Part shown: positions 9,251 through 17,540 of the stretch, piece after piece
Numbering within the stretch: position 1 is the first letter of the stretch
How the letters are laid out: each line of letters opens with the position of its first letter
NCBI GenBank assembly: GCA_900550465.1
Contig: URSC01000003.1
Span: forward strand, 62,001-126,000
Origin: an uncultured Alistipes sp.
GTDB lineage: Bacteria; Bacteroidota; Bacteroidia; Bacteroidales; UBA932
Length of the DNA stretch: 64,000 bases
Reading direction: 5' to 3'
Notes under the pieces: generated by a model
The model's input: only the letters and a program-made list of their open reading frames with translations
Told to the model about the DNA's origin: nothing
Databases searched by the model: none
Made by a program: the position numbers and the translations under genes

Positions 9251-9681
9251 GTGCATAGTCATCTGGCACTTACGGGCAACTTTCCTGCTTGGTGTCGTTA
9301 CCCTGTCAACATGAACGCGAAAAATAGTCATGACAAATGATAGCAGGGTAATGCCGTAAGAGGATGTGAGCGCAAGGACACTTGGCCGGAAGAGGATGCC
9401 TGATAACTTTGGATGCTGGGCTGATACAGGACTTTGTCGAACTCACGATGTAAAAATTGAAGCGCCGGTGCACCTTGCCAAATTGCATATCTGGTTATCA
9501 ACGAGTTGTAAAAGGTACCGCACATTTGACCCGTTTCAAACCGGCCAAATGTGCAGCACACCATCACAATATATTGATTATCAATCACTCTCTTTTACAT
9601 ACTGCACCGCTGTTTCCAAAAAATTCACAGCGGTCAGGAATGTTGGTGGAATATACACATCCAGGCATAAACGAAACCGGG
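9251..9681. other. Non-coding junction between accessory region and core genome
   Basis: No convincing gene in 430 bp. It holds a 35-bp near-palindrome at 9520-9554 and then the 3' end of the minus-strand housekeeping cluster. Nothing else is recognised. Confidence 0.5.
9520..9554. repeat. 35-bp near-perfect palindrome
   Basis: Left arm GCACATTTGACCCGTTT (9520-9536) and right arm AAACCGGCCAAATGTGC (9538-9554) match at 15 of 17 positions around one central base. It has no T-tract, so a terminator is unlikely; a binding or recombination site near the island edge is possible. Confidence 0.6.
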
Positions 9682-11847
9682 TCAGCCGATGAGTTCCAGC
9701 GCAATGCGGCCGCGCTTGAGGTCGACCTCGATGACGCGGACGCGGACGTGCTGGTGGACTTTGAGGACATCGGAGGGACGGGCGACCCGGCGGCGGCGTC
9801 CGTCGGGACCGGCGGCACCCATACGGGAGACGTGGATCAGGCCGTTCTGCTTGATGCCGAAGTCCACGAAGGCCCCGAAGTCGGTCACATTGGTCACGAT
9901 GCCGGGCAGTTCCATGCCGGCCTGAAGGTCCTCTATCGTGTGGATGTCCTCGGCGAACTCCAGCACCTTGTAGGAGGCGCGGGGGTCGCGGCCCGGCTTG
10001 TCCAGCTCCTGCATGATATCGGTCAAGGTAGGTATGCCCACCTCGTCGGACACGTATGCCTTGAGGTCTACGGCATCGCGCAGGTCCTTGCGGGCGATAA
10101 GCTCGGCCACGCTCACTCCGGCATCAGCCGCCATCTTCTTGACCAGCGGATAGCGCTCGGGATGCACGGCGGTATTGTCCAGCGGATCGGCGGCACCGGG
10201 TATGCGCAGGAAGCCGGCGCACTGTTCGAAAGCCTTCTCCCCTAACCTCTTCACGTGAAGCAGGTCCCTGCGTGAGGCAAAGGCCCCGTGCTCGTCCCGG
10301 TACTCCACTATGTTGCGGGCCATGGCCGGACCGACACCGGAGACGTACGCGAGAAGGTGCCGTGAAGCCGTATTGAGGTTGACTCCTACGCTGTTCACGC
10401 AGTTCTCCACCACCTCGTCCAGACGCTCCTTCAGCAGCCCCTGGTCCACATCGTGCTGATACTGACCCACACCTATCGACTTGGGGTCTATCTTCACCAG
10501 CTCGGCCAGCGGGTCCATGATGCGCCGCCCGATGGACACGGCTCCGCGCACAATCACATCGTACTCCGGGAACTCCTCCCGGCCGACCGGCGAGGCCGAA
10601 TACACCGACGCCCCGTCCTCGCTCACCGAGTACACGCGCACGCCCTCCGGCAGGGCTATCTTCTTGATAAAGGCCTCGGTCTCACGGCCGGCTGTACCGT
10701 TGCCGATAGCGATGACCTCTATCTTGTAGGTCTCGACCATATTGGAGATCTTCTTCATCGCCATGGTGCGCTCATTGCGCGGCGGATGGGGATATATCGT
10801 ATCATTGTGCAGCAGCGCTCCCTGCGCGTCCAGGCAGACCACCTTGCAGCCGGTGCGGAAGCCGGGGTCGATGGCAAGCACCCGCTTCTGCCCGAGAGGC
10901 GGGGCCATCAGAAGCTGTCTCAGATTGTCCCCGAATACCCGTATCGACTCGATATCGGCCCTTTCCTTGGCCGCCTTCAGGGTCTCGTTCTCGATAGAGG
11001 GATGCAGCAGACGTTTGAAAGAGTCCTCCACGGCGTAGTCTATCTCCAGGGCAGCGGCATCCGAGGGAGAGGGCTTGCCGCGCAGCACCGAGGAATATAT
11101 CCGGTCCAGCGTCCGGTCCTTGTCCACGTCCACCTTGACGCTCAGCACCCCTTCCCGCGCCCCGCGCAGCACGGCCAGTACCCTATGCGAGGGTGCCCGC
11201 GAGATGTCCTCCGAGAAATTGAAATAGTTGCGGTATTTCGAGGCCTCCTCGCTCTCCTGGTCCACACCCGAGGCCACATGGGCCGACAGCCGCCCGTACT
11301 TCGAGTACGAGCGCCGCATCATCTCCCTCACCGGCACCGATTCGGATATCCATTCGGCCATGATGTCCCGGGCTCCGGACAGCGCAGTCTCCGCATCGGG
11401 AACCTGCTCCGTGACATAGGAGGCGGCATCCTTCTCCGGACTCCTGGATTTGCAGGAAAATATCGCCTCAGCCAGAGGCTCCAGCCCCTTCTCCTTGGCC
11501 ACCGACGCCCGCGTACGGCGCTTGGGACGGTACGGCAGGTACAGGTCCTCCAGCACCACCGGGTCCAGGCACTCCCGGATCTGCTTCTCCAGCTCCGGAG
11601 TCAGCTTCTCCTGCGAGGCAATGCTCTCCAGCACCGACTCCTTGCGCTTGGCCAGTTCCTCGAACTTCTCATTATAATGCTTGATCTCCGCCACCTGGGC
11701 CTCGTCCAGCCCTCCGGTGCGCTCCTTGCGGTAACGCGAGATGAACGGCACGGTTGCCCCCTCGGCTATCAGTTCGATACAATGCTCCACCCTCCAGGGT
11801 GCCACGGACATAAGTTCCGCAATATGATTTACATACAAACTTTCCAT
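9682..11847 (-). CDS. tex: Tex, RNA-binding transcription accessory protein
   Basis: The 721-residue protein has the full Tex architecture: N-terminal helical Tex_N (with FISRYRKERTGGLDE, about residues 34-48), a YqgF/RNase H-like domain (VLAIDPGFRTGCKV, about 330-450), tandem helix-hairpin-helix motifs (LLAYVSGVGPAMARNIVEYR), and a C-terminal S1 RNA-binding domain (about 645-715, GIVTNVTDFGAFVDFG). Tex binds nucleic acid and associates with transcription. It is the last gene of the minus-strand run, 11 nt after the CLC channel gene, and the first core gene beside the accessory region. Confidence 0.96.
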   Translation of the reverse strand: MESLYVNHIAELMSVAPWRVEHCIELIAEGATVPFISRYRKERTGGLDEAQVAEIKHYNEKFEELAKRKESVLESIASQEKLTPELEKQIRECLDPVVLEDLYLPYRPKRRTRASVAKEKGLEPLAEAIFSCKSRSPEKDAASYVTEQVPDAETALSGARDIMAEWISESVPVREMMRRSYSKYGRLSAHVASGVDQESEEASKYRNYFNFSEDISRAPSHRVLAVLRGAREGVLSVKVDVDKDRTLDRIYSSVLRGKPSPSDAAALEIDYAVEDSFKRLLHPSIENETLKAAKERADIESIRVFGDNLRQLLMAPPLGQKRVLAIDPGFRTGCKVVCLDAQGALLHNDTIYPHPPRNERTMAMKKISNMVETYKIEVIAIGNGTAGRETEAFIKKIALPEGVRVYSVSEDGASVYSASPVGREEFPEYDVIVRGAVSIGRRIMDPLAELVKIDPKSIGVGQYQHDVDQGLLKERLDEVVENCVNSVGVNLNTASRHLLAYVSGVGPAMARNIVEYRDEHGAFASRRDLLHVKRLGEKAFEQCAGFLRIPGAADPLDNTAVHPERYPLVKKMAADAGVSVAELIARKDLRDAVDLKAYVSDEVGIPTLTDIMQELDKPGRDPRASYKVLEFAEDIHTIEDLQAGMELPGIVTNVTDFGAFVDFGIKQNGLIHVSRMGAAGPDGRRRRVARPSDVLKVHQHVRVRVIEVDLKRGRIALELIG

Positions 11848-11858
11848 ACAGTTGAAAT

Positions 11859-13625
11859 TTAATCACACGACACGTCCTGCAGACGCTTGCGATATGAAGA
11901 GAAAATCTTGGACTTCGAGACATACCCGACATACCGCCCGTCCTCGTCCACCACCGGCAGATTCCAGGCCCCTGTCTTGTCGAACTTGTCCATCACACTG
12001 TCCATCCGGTCGGTGGAGAGAACAGTAGCGGGAGCATTCTTCATCAGGGTGTAGACCTTGGTCGTCTCGTATTTGTCCTTATCAAACATAATCTTGCGGA
12101 TATCGTCCAGTCCGATGTAACCGCGGTAGACCCCCTCGTCATCCAGAACCGGATAGAGGTTGCGGGTCGAGCGGGCCACCGCCTTGACCAGGTCCCCCAG
12201 CGTGTCATCCAGCCTGACTGAGGTAAAATCGGTCTCCACCAGGTCCGAGGTCTGCAGGAGGGTGAGCACAGCCCGGTCGCTGTTGTGGGTAATCAGGTCT
12301 CCGCTCTTGGCCAGACGCTTGGAATAGATGGAGAAAGGCTCGAAGGCCCTCATGGTGGCAAACGAGATGGCCGACACTATAATCAGCGGCAGCAGGAGGG
12401 CGTATCCTCCCGTTATCTCGGCGATGAGGAATATGGCCGTCATCGGGGCTTGCATCACCCCCGCCATAAGCCCGGCCATGCCCACGAGGGCGAAATTGGC
12501 CTCCGGCACGGCATGGAAGCCTATGAGATTGACGGTCCGGGCCAGGATGAAACCGGCTATGCCGCCGACTATCAGGGTAGGTCCGAAGGTTCCTCCGACG
12601 CCTCCGCCGGCATTGGTGAAGGACATGGCGAATACCTTGAACACCAGCACCAGGGCAAAATATATGGGGATCACCCATTTATGCTCGAATATGCCTGAGA
12701 ACAGGGAGTTCTCCAGGATAGTGTCGGGATTGCCCTGAAGCATGTGGCCCAGGGACGAATAGCCCTCCCCGAAAAGAGGCGGGAAGATGAATATCAGCAG
12801 ACCCAGCATCCCGGCGCAGAAAGCCCACCGCTTGAAGGGATTGGATATCTTCCTGATGCGGTCCTCGAGAGAAAGGGTGGTCCTGAGGAAATACAGGGAT
12901 ACCAGGCCGCAGAACACGCCCAGCACTACGTAGTAGGGAAGGTTGCCCATGGCGAAAGGGTCTACCGTACTGGTAAACGGAACCTCGCGGCCCAGGAACA
13001 GATACGAGACCGTAGTGGCCGTCACCGAAGAGAGCAGCAGCGGCAGGATGGAGGACATGGAGATGTTGAACAGCAGTATCTCCAGACAGAACAGAATACC
13101 GGCCATCGGGGCCTTGAAGATACCTGCCACGGCCCCGGCCGCACCGCAGCACAGCAGGATGGTCATATTGCGGTAGGAAAGTCCCAGCGTCCTCGCTATA
13201 TTGGAGCCTATCGCCGCACCGGTGTACACGATGGGCGCCTCCGCTCCGACCGAGCCTCCGAAGCCGATGGTCACGGAACTGGACAGAAGGGAGGTCCACA
13301 TATTGTGGCTCTTGATTCTGGAGTTGTTGCGGGATATGGCGAAGAGAACCTTCGTCACCCCGTGCCCTATGTCATCGCGGACGACATAGCGGACAAAGAG
13401 CATGGAAAGCAGCATACCCACCCCGGGGTATACAAGCAGCAGAAAGTTGTCGCGGGAGACACCGAACCATCCCGTCAACAACTCTCCGATAAGATCTATA
13501 AGAGTCTTGAGCACTACTGCCGCGGCCCCGCTGCCCAGCCCGGTAACTATGGCCAGGATCGTCATGATCCTCTGCTCGGGCTGGTGCTTGAGCCAGATGA
13601 GCGGCCTAATCGTCCATCTGGTCAT
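11859..13625 (-). CDS. CLC-family chloride channel/transporter with C-terminal CBS pair
   Basis: The ATG at 13625 (MTRWTIRPLIW) is preferred over an in-frame ATG at 13670; it overlaps the end of the preceding gene by 20 bases. The 588-residue protein has about ten membrane helices with CLC signatures: GSVGAEAP, keeping the gating glutamate, and GGTFGPTL for the GxFxP motif. The last about 140 residues form two CBS domains (LYPVLDDEGVYRGYIGLDDI and LPVVDEDGRYVGYVSKSKI), which bind adenine nucleotides. Chloride transport at the inner membrane is the family role; channel versus proton-coupled exchange cannot be decided here. Confidence 0.93.
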   Translation of the reverse strand: MTRWTIRPLIWLKHQPEQRIMTILAIVTGLGSGAAAVVLKTLIDLIGELLTGWFGVSRDNFLLLVYPGVGMLLSMLFVRYVVRDDIGHGVTKVLFAISRNNSRIKSHNMWTSLLSSSVTIGFGGSVGAEAPIVYTGAAIGSNIARTLGLSYRNMTILLCCGAAGAVAGIFKAPMAGILFCLEILLFNISMSSILPLLLSSVTATTVSYLFLGREVPFTSTVDPFAMGNLPYYVVLGVFCGLVSLYFLRTTLSLEDRIRKISNPFKRWAFCAGMLGLLIFIFPPLFGEGYSSLGHMLQGNPDTILENSLFSGIFEHKWVIPIYFALVLVFKVFAMSFTNAGGGVGGTFGPTLIVGGIAGFILARTVNLIGFHAVPEANFALVGMAGLMAGVMQAPMTAIFLIAEITGGYALLLPLIIVSAISFATMRAFEPFSIYSKRLAKSGDLITHNSDRAVLTLLQTSDLVETDFTSVRLDDTLGDLVKAVARSTRNLYPVLDDEGVYRGYIGLDDIRKIMFDKDKYETTKVYTLMKNAPATVLSTDRMDSVMDKFDKTGAWNLPVVDEDGRYVGYVSKSKIFSSYRKRLQDVSCD

Positions 13626-13968
13626 CCTCGCCTCCCTGCATATCATCTCCATTATCAGGGAATACCTCACCGTCTATGCCGGCAGCATCTTCTACATCAT
13701 CATCGAAGAGATCCTCCTCGGCCTTCTCATAATCATCTATGTCCACATCTATCTTCACCAGATACACTGCATCGGGTATATCGACCTCCACCGCATAGAA
13801 ACTGGAGCCGTCGGGCTTGTCCACCTTGAAGAGGTCGCCCATATAGTCTGCGTATCCTCTGGGATATTTCTCCTTGAACGCAGCCTGAAGCTCGGGAGAC
13901 ATGTTGTCATAGCTGATAACCGCCCTTCTCCTGGGACGGGCCGAAGATGATTTTACATTCTGTTCCAT
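13606..13968 (-). CDS. Conserved small protein with acidic C-terminal tail
   Basis: The start at 13968 (MEQNVKSS) is chosen; an ATG 33 bases upstream adds an unlikely leader. The 120-residue protein has a basic N-terminus (ARPRRRAV), a short conserved-looking core (MSPELQAAFKEKYPRGYADY) and a strongly acidic tail from about residue 75. I do not recognise a family with a known function. Its position between the YgiQ-type gene and the CLC gene, overlapping the latter, suggests co-transcription. Confidence 0.65.
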   Translation of the reverse strand: MEQNVKSSSARPRRRAVISYDNMSPELQAAFKEKYPRGYADYMGDLFKVDKPDGSSFYAVEVDIPDAVYLVKIDVDIDDYEKAEEDLFDDDVEDAAGIDGEVFPDNGDDMQGGEDDQMDD

Positions 13969-14001
13969 ATCTATTTTTTCTCTTTTCAAAAACGGCTGCA
14001 A

Positions 14002-15735
14002 TTATAGTGCATTTTTTCTAAAAAAAAGAGATTTTTGGATTTTCTTTCCCTGGATGCTCCTCTCGACGAAAACCGGCCGCCGGGACAAGTCCTTTCCTGT
14101 ATAGAACATCACCGAGGAGGCGGTCATGGGCGTAGGGGTGAAATCCTGCACCTGCTCAAGCTGTATTCCCCTGAGTTCCTTGTTCTTCGAGAGGGACTTC
14201 ATATCCTGGAGGGTACATCCCGGATGCGAGGATATGAAATAGGGAACAATCCTGTAGGGCAACTTCTCCCGGGCCGCAATCCTCGAGAACTCCCGCCTGA
14301 GAACGGAAAAGAGGGCGAAAGGCGGCTTGGACATCAGCCTCAGCACATGGTCCTCCGTATGCTCAGGGGCCACCTTGAACCACCCGGAGGTGTGGTTGGT
14401 CACCACCTCTCTCAGGTATTTCTCCGAATACTCGTCGAGAAAGCCGTCCTTGTCCAGGAACAGGTCGTAGCGTATGCCGCTGCCGATAAATGCTTTCCTC
14501 ACCCCCGGAACGGCCGTGATCCGGCTGTAAAGTTCCAGCAGCGCCCTGTGCGAATGTTCCATGTTCGGGCAGCGCGAAGGGAAAAGGCACGAAGGCCGGC
14601 TGCAGCGGGCACAGCGCGAGGCGTCCCGTCCGCGGAGGCCGTACATATTGGCGGTAGGCGCCCCCACATCGGAGATTATTCCCTTAAAATGCGGCATGGC
14701 CGTCAGACGCTCCACCTCCCGGACGATGGACTCAGGGCTGCGGCTGCGGATAAATTTTCCCTGATGGGCGGCAATGGTGCAGAAGGAGCAGCCTCCGAAG
14801 CATCCGCGGTGAATCGTCAGGGAGTTCTTGATCATCTCCCAGGCGGGAATGTCCTTCCCCCGGTAGCGGGGATGCGGCTGCTTGGTGAAGGGCAGGGCGT
14901 AATACGAATCAATTTCTTCTGTCGTTTCCGGGGGAAATGGCGGATTGACCTGCACATATCCACCGGGATAGGGTTCAATGAGGGTGGCGGCATGCAGGCG
15001 GTTGGCCTCCCGCTCCTCCACATTGAAATCCTCGATAAATGCGTCCTTGTCGCGGCATACCCGCTCATAGCCGTGCAGCAGGAGCGTCCCCTCCCCGGCC
15101 CGGGGACATGGTCCCTCAGCAAAAAATGCGGTCTGCGGGATGTCTCTCAGGTCCTCTCCGGCGGCAATGGCCCGGGCGACGGCCGTCACAGGCCTCTCCC
15201 CCATCCCGTAGATGAGCAGGTCGGCCCCGCTGTCCACCAGTACCGAGGGGAACAGGCGGTCCGCCCAGTAGTCATAGTGCGTCAGGCGGCGCAGGGAGGC
15301 CTCGATGCCTCCGATGACCACCGGTACATCGGGATACAGGCGCTTGAGGATACGGGTATAGACGGTAACGGCATAGTCGGGGCGGTGTCCGGCCTGACCG
15401 CCGGGGGTATAGGCGTCGTTGCTGCGCAGACGCTTGGCGGCGGTGTAATGGTTGACCATGGAATCCATGGCCCCGGAGTTGACCCCGAAGAACAGGCGCG
15501 GGACTCCCAGTTTCCGGAAGTCCCGCAGGTCGTCCTGCCAGCCCGGCTGAGGCACTACGGCCACTCTCCAGCCCTCCCGCTGCAGGACGCGGGCTATCAT
15601 CGCCGTCCCCGACGAAGGGTGGTCGATGAAGGCATCGCCTGAAAAAAGTATGATGTCGATGTAGTCCCACCCGAGTCTCTCCACCTCCTTGACAGAGGTG
15701 GGAAACATATAGGCGGGCTGAGTCTGCTCCGTCAT
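14002..15735 (-). CDS. YgiQ-family radical SAM protein
   Basis: The 577-residue protein starts with the family N-terminal domain (MFPTSVKEVERLGWDYIDII; GVNSGAMDSMVNHYT; VVIGGIEASLRRLTHYDYW). It then has the radical SAM 4Fe-4S motif CFGGCSFC near residue 310 (CxxxCxxC), and the family's extra Cys-rich segment CARCSRPSCLFPSRCPN. Reaction and substrate are not known for the family. It lies 3 nt after argS, so the two are probably translated from one message. Confidence 0.93.
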   Translation of the reverse strand: MTEQTQPAYMFPTSVKEVERLGWDYIDIILFSGDAFIDHPSSGTAMIARVLQREGWRVAVVPQPGWQDDLRDFRKLGVPRLFFGVNSGAMDSMVNHYTAAKRLRSNDAYTPGGQAGHRPDYAVTVYTRILKRLYPDVPVVIGGIEASLRRLTHYDYWADRLFPSVLVDSGADLLIYGMGERPVTAVARAIAAGEDLRDIPQTAFFAEGPCPRAGEGTLLLHGYERVCRDKDAFIEDFNVEEREANRLHAATLIEPYPGGYVQVNPPFPPETTEEIDSYYALPFTKQPHPRYRGKDIPAWEMIKNSLTIHRGCFGGCSFCTIAAHQGKFIRSRSPESIVREVERLTAMPHFKGIISDVGAPTANMYGLRGRDASRCARCSRPSCLFPSRCPNMEHSHRALLELYSRITAVPGVRKAFIGSGIRYDLFLDKDGFLDEYSEKYLREVVTNHTSGWFKVAPEHTEDHVLRLMSKPPFALFSVLRREFSRIAAREKLPYRIVPYFISSHPGCTLQDMKSLSKNKELRGIQLEQVQDFTPTPMTASSVMFYTGKDLSRRPVFVERSIQGKKIQKSLFFRKNAL

Positions 15736-15738
15736 GGC

Positions 15739-17520
15739 CTACATCCTCTCGGGCAGACGGATTCCGAGGATATCCATGGCCTTGACCAGCACGGACGCAA
15801 TGGTACCTATCAGCATCAGGCGGGCATCGCGCAAAGCGGCATCCTCTTCCTTGAGAATCGATACATCGTGATAGTACTGGTTGAATTCCTTGGCCAGGTC
15901 GTATGCGTAGTTGGCTATGAGGGCCGGGGACAGGGCAGCTCCGGCCTCGGCCACCTTCTGGGGATACAGATTGAGCAGCTTGATGATGCTGATCTCCTTG
16001 TCGTTGAAGGCAGCGTCCCCAGCCAGTGCAGGGGTATATCCGGCCTCGGCGGCCTTGCGCAGGATGGAACGGATACGGGCGTGGGTGTACTGTATGAAGG
16101 GACCGGTGTTGCCGTTGAAGTCTATTGACTCCTTCGGGTCGAAGAGCATGGTCTTCTTGGGATCCACCTTGATGATGAAGTACTTCAGGGCACCGAGGCT
16201 GAGTGTGCGGAAGAGTTCTTCCTGCTCCTCCCCGCTCATGTCGGCCAGCTTGCCCAGCTCCAGGGAGGTCTCCTTGGCGGTATTGTACATTTTCTCCAGC
16301 AGGTCGTCGGCATCGACGACTGTACCCTCGCGGGACTTCATCTTGCCCTCGGGCAGCTCCACCATACCGTAGGACAGATGGTAGATGTGGTCCGCCCATG
16401 CGAAACCGAGCTTTTTCAGTATGAGCTTGAGTACCTGGAAATGGTAGTTCTGCTCATTGCCCACCACGTAGACATGCTCGTCCAGACTGTATTCGGTAAA
16501 TCTCTCCACAGCCGTACCGAGGTCCTGCGTGATGTAGACGGATGTGCCGTCCTTTCTCAGGAGCAGCTTGCGGTCCAGTCCATCGGCGGTCAGGTCGCAC
16601 CACACCGAGCCGTCCTCCATCCGCTCGAAGACTCCCTTGCGCAGTCCCTCCTCCACCAGCGACTTGCCGTGCAGATAGGTCTGGGACTCGTAGTAGATAC
16701 GGTCAAACCCTACTCCGAGAGCCTTGTAGGTCTCGTCGAAGCCGGCATAGACCCAGGAGTTCATCATCTTCCAGAGTTCCACGGTCTCCGGGTCGCCCTG
16801 CTCCCACTTGACCAGCATCTGACGGGCCTCCTGCAGGATGGGGGCCTTTTCCTCGGCCTCCTCCTTGCTCATGCCCTGAGCCTCCAGCTGAGCCACCTCT
16901 GCCTTGTACAGGTCGTTGAACTTCACATAGAAGTCCCCCACAAGGTGGTCCCCCTTCTTGCCGGAGGACTCCGGGGTGACTCCGTTGCCGGCTTTTTTCC
17001 ATGCTATCATGGACTTGCAGATATGGATGCCTCGGTCATTGACGATATTGGTCTTTATCACCTTGTGCCCGTTCTCCTCCAGGAGCCTGGACACCGACCA
17101 TCCTAAGAGGATATTGCGGATGTGCCCGAGATGCAGGGGCTTGTTGGTATTGGGGGAGGAATACTCCACCATCACGGTCTTCCCGGTGGAGGGAAGATGC
17201 CCGAAACTGCCGTCAGCGGCGATGGAGCCGTAGACCTCCTTCCAGAAAGAGGGCGCGAACTTGATATTGAGGAAACCCTTCACCACATTGAAGCTCTCTA
17301 TCTCCGGAGTATTGGCCTTCAGCCACTCTCCTATCTCCTGGCCTGTGGCTTCGGGGGCTTTGCGGGAAGTTTTGAGAAGCGGGAATGTCACGAGGGTCAC
17401 ATCGCCCTCGAACTCTTTTCTGGTCGCCTGGACCTGTATGGGCAAATTAACGCCAGAAGCCCCGTAAAGGGCTTCCAGCGCATATTTTACCTTGTCTTGA
17501 ATAAACTGTTCCTGATTCAT
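15739..17520 (-). CDS. argS: Arginyl-tRNA synthetase
   Basis: The 593-residue class I synthetase has the HIGH motif as HLGHIRN (about residue 131), the KMSKS-like loop as GKMKSREGT (about 390), an N-terminal Arg-tRNA synthetase-specific domain and a C-terminal anticodon-binding DALR domain ending in GIRLPERM. It charges tRNA-Arg in the cytoplasm. It sits 20 nt after the M3 peptidase gene in the same run. Confidence 0.97.
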   Translation of the reverse strand: MNQEQFIQDKVKYALEALYGASGVNLPIQVQATRKEFEGDVTLVTFPLLKTSRKAPEATGQEIGEWLKANTPEIESFNVVKGFLNIKFAPSFWKEVYGSIAADGSFGHLPSTGKTVMVEYSSPNTNKPLHLGHIRNILLGWSVSRLLEENGHKVIKTNIVNDRGIHICKSMIAWKKAGNGVTPESSGKKGDHLVGDFYVKFNDLYKAEVAQLEAQGMSKEEAEEKAPILQEARQMLVKWEQGDPETVELWKMMNSWVYAGFDETYKALGVGFDRIYYESQTYLHGKSLVEEGLRKGVFERMEDGSVWCDLTADGLDRKLLLRKDGTSVYITQDLGTAVERFTEYSLDEHVYVVGNEQNYHFQVLKLILKKLGFAWADHIYHLSYGMVELPEGKMKSREGTVVDADDLLEKMYNTAKETSLELGKLADMSGEEQEELFRTLSLGALKYFIIKVDPKKTMLFDPKESIDFNGNTGPFIQYTHARIRSILRKAAEAGYTPALAGDAAFNDKEISIIKLLNLYPQKVAEAGAALSPALIANYAYDLAKEFNQYYHDVSILKEEDAALRDARLMLIGTIASVLVKAMDILGIRLPERM

Positions 17521-17540
17521 ATAAGGTTTGAGTGTAGATA

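Noticed and set aside
10453..11862. 469-codon plus-strand frame
   Set aside because: Antisense shadow of tex; His/Arg/Leu-rich translation without domains.
14035..15642. 535-codon plus-strand frame
   Set aside because: Antisense shadow of the YgiQ-type gene, with Arg/Gly-rich unstructured translation and no homology pattern.
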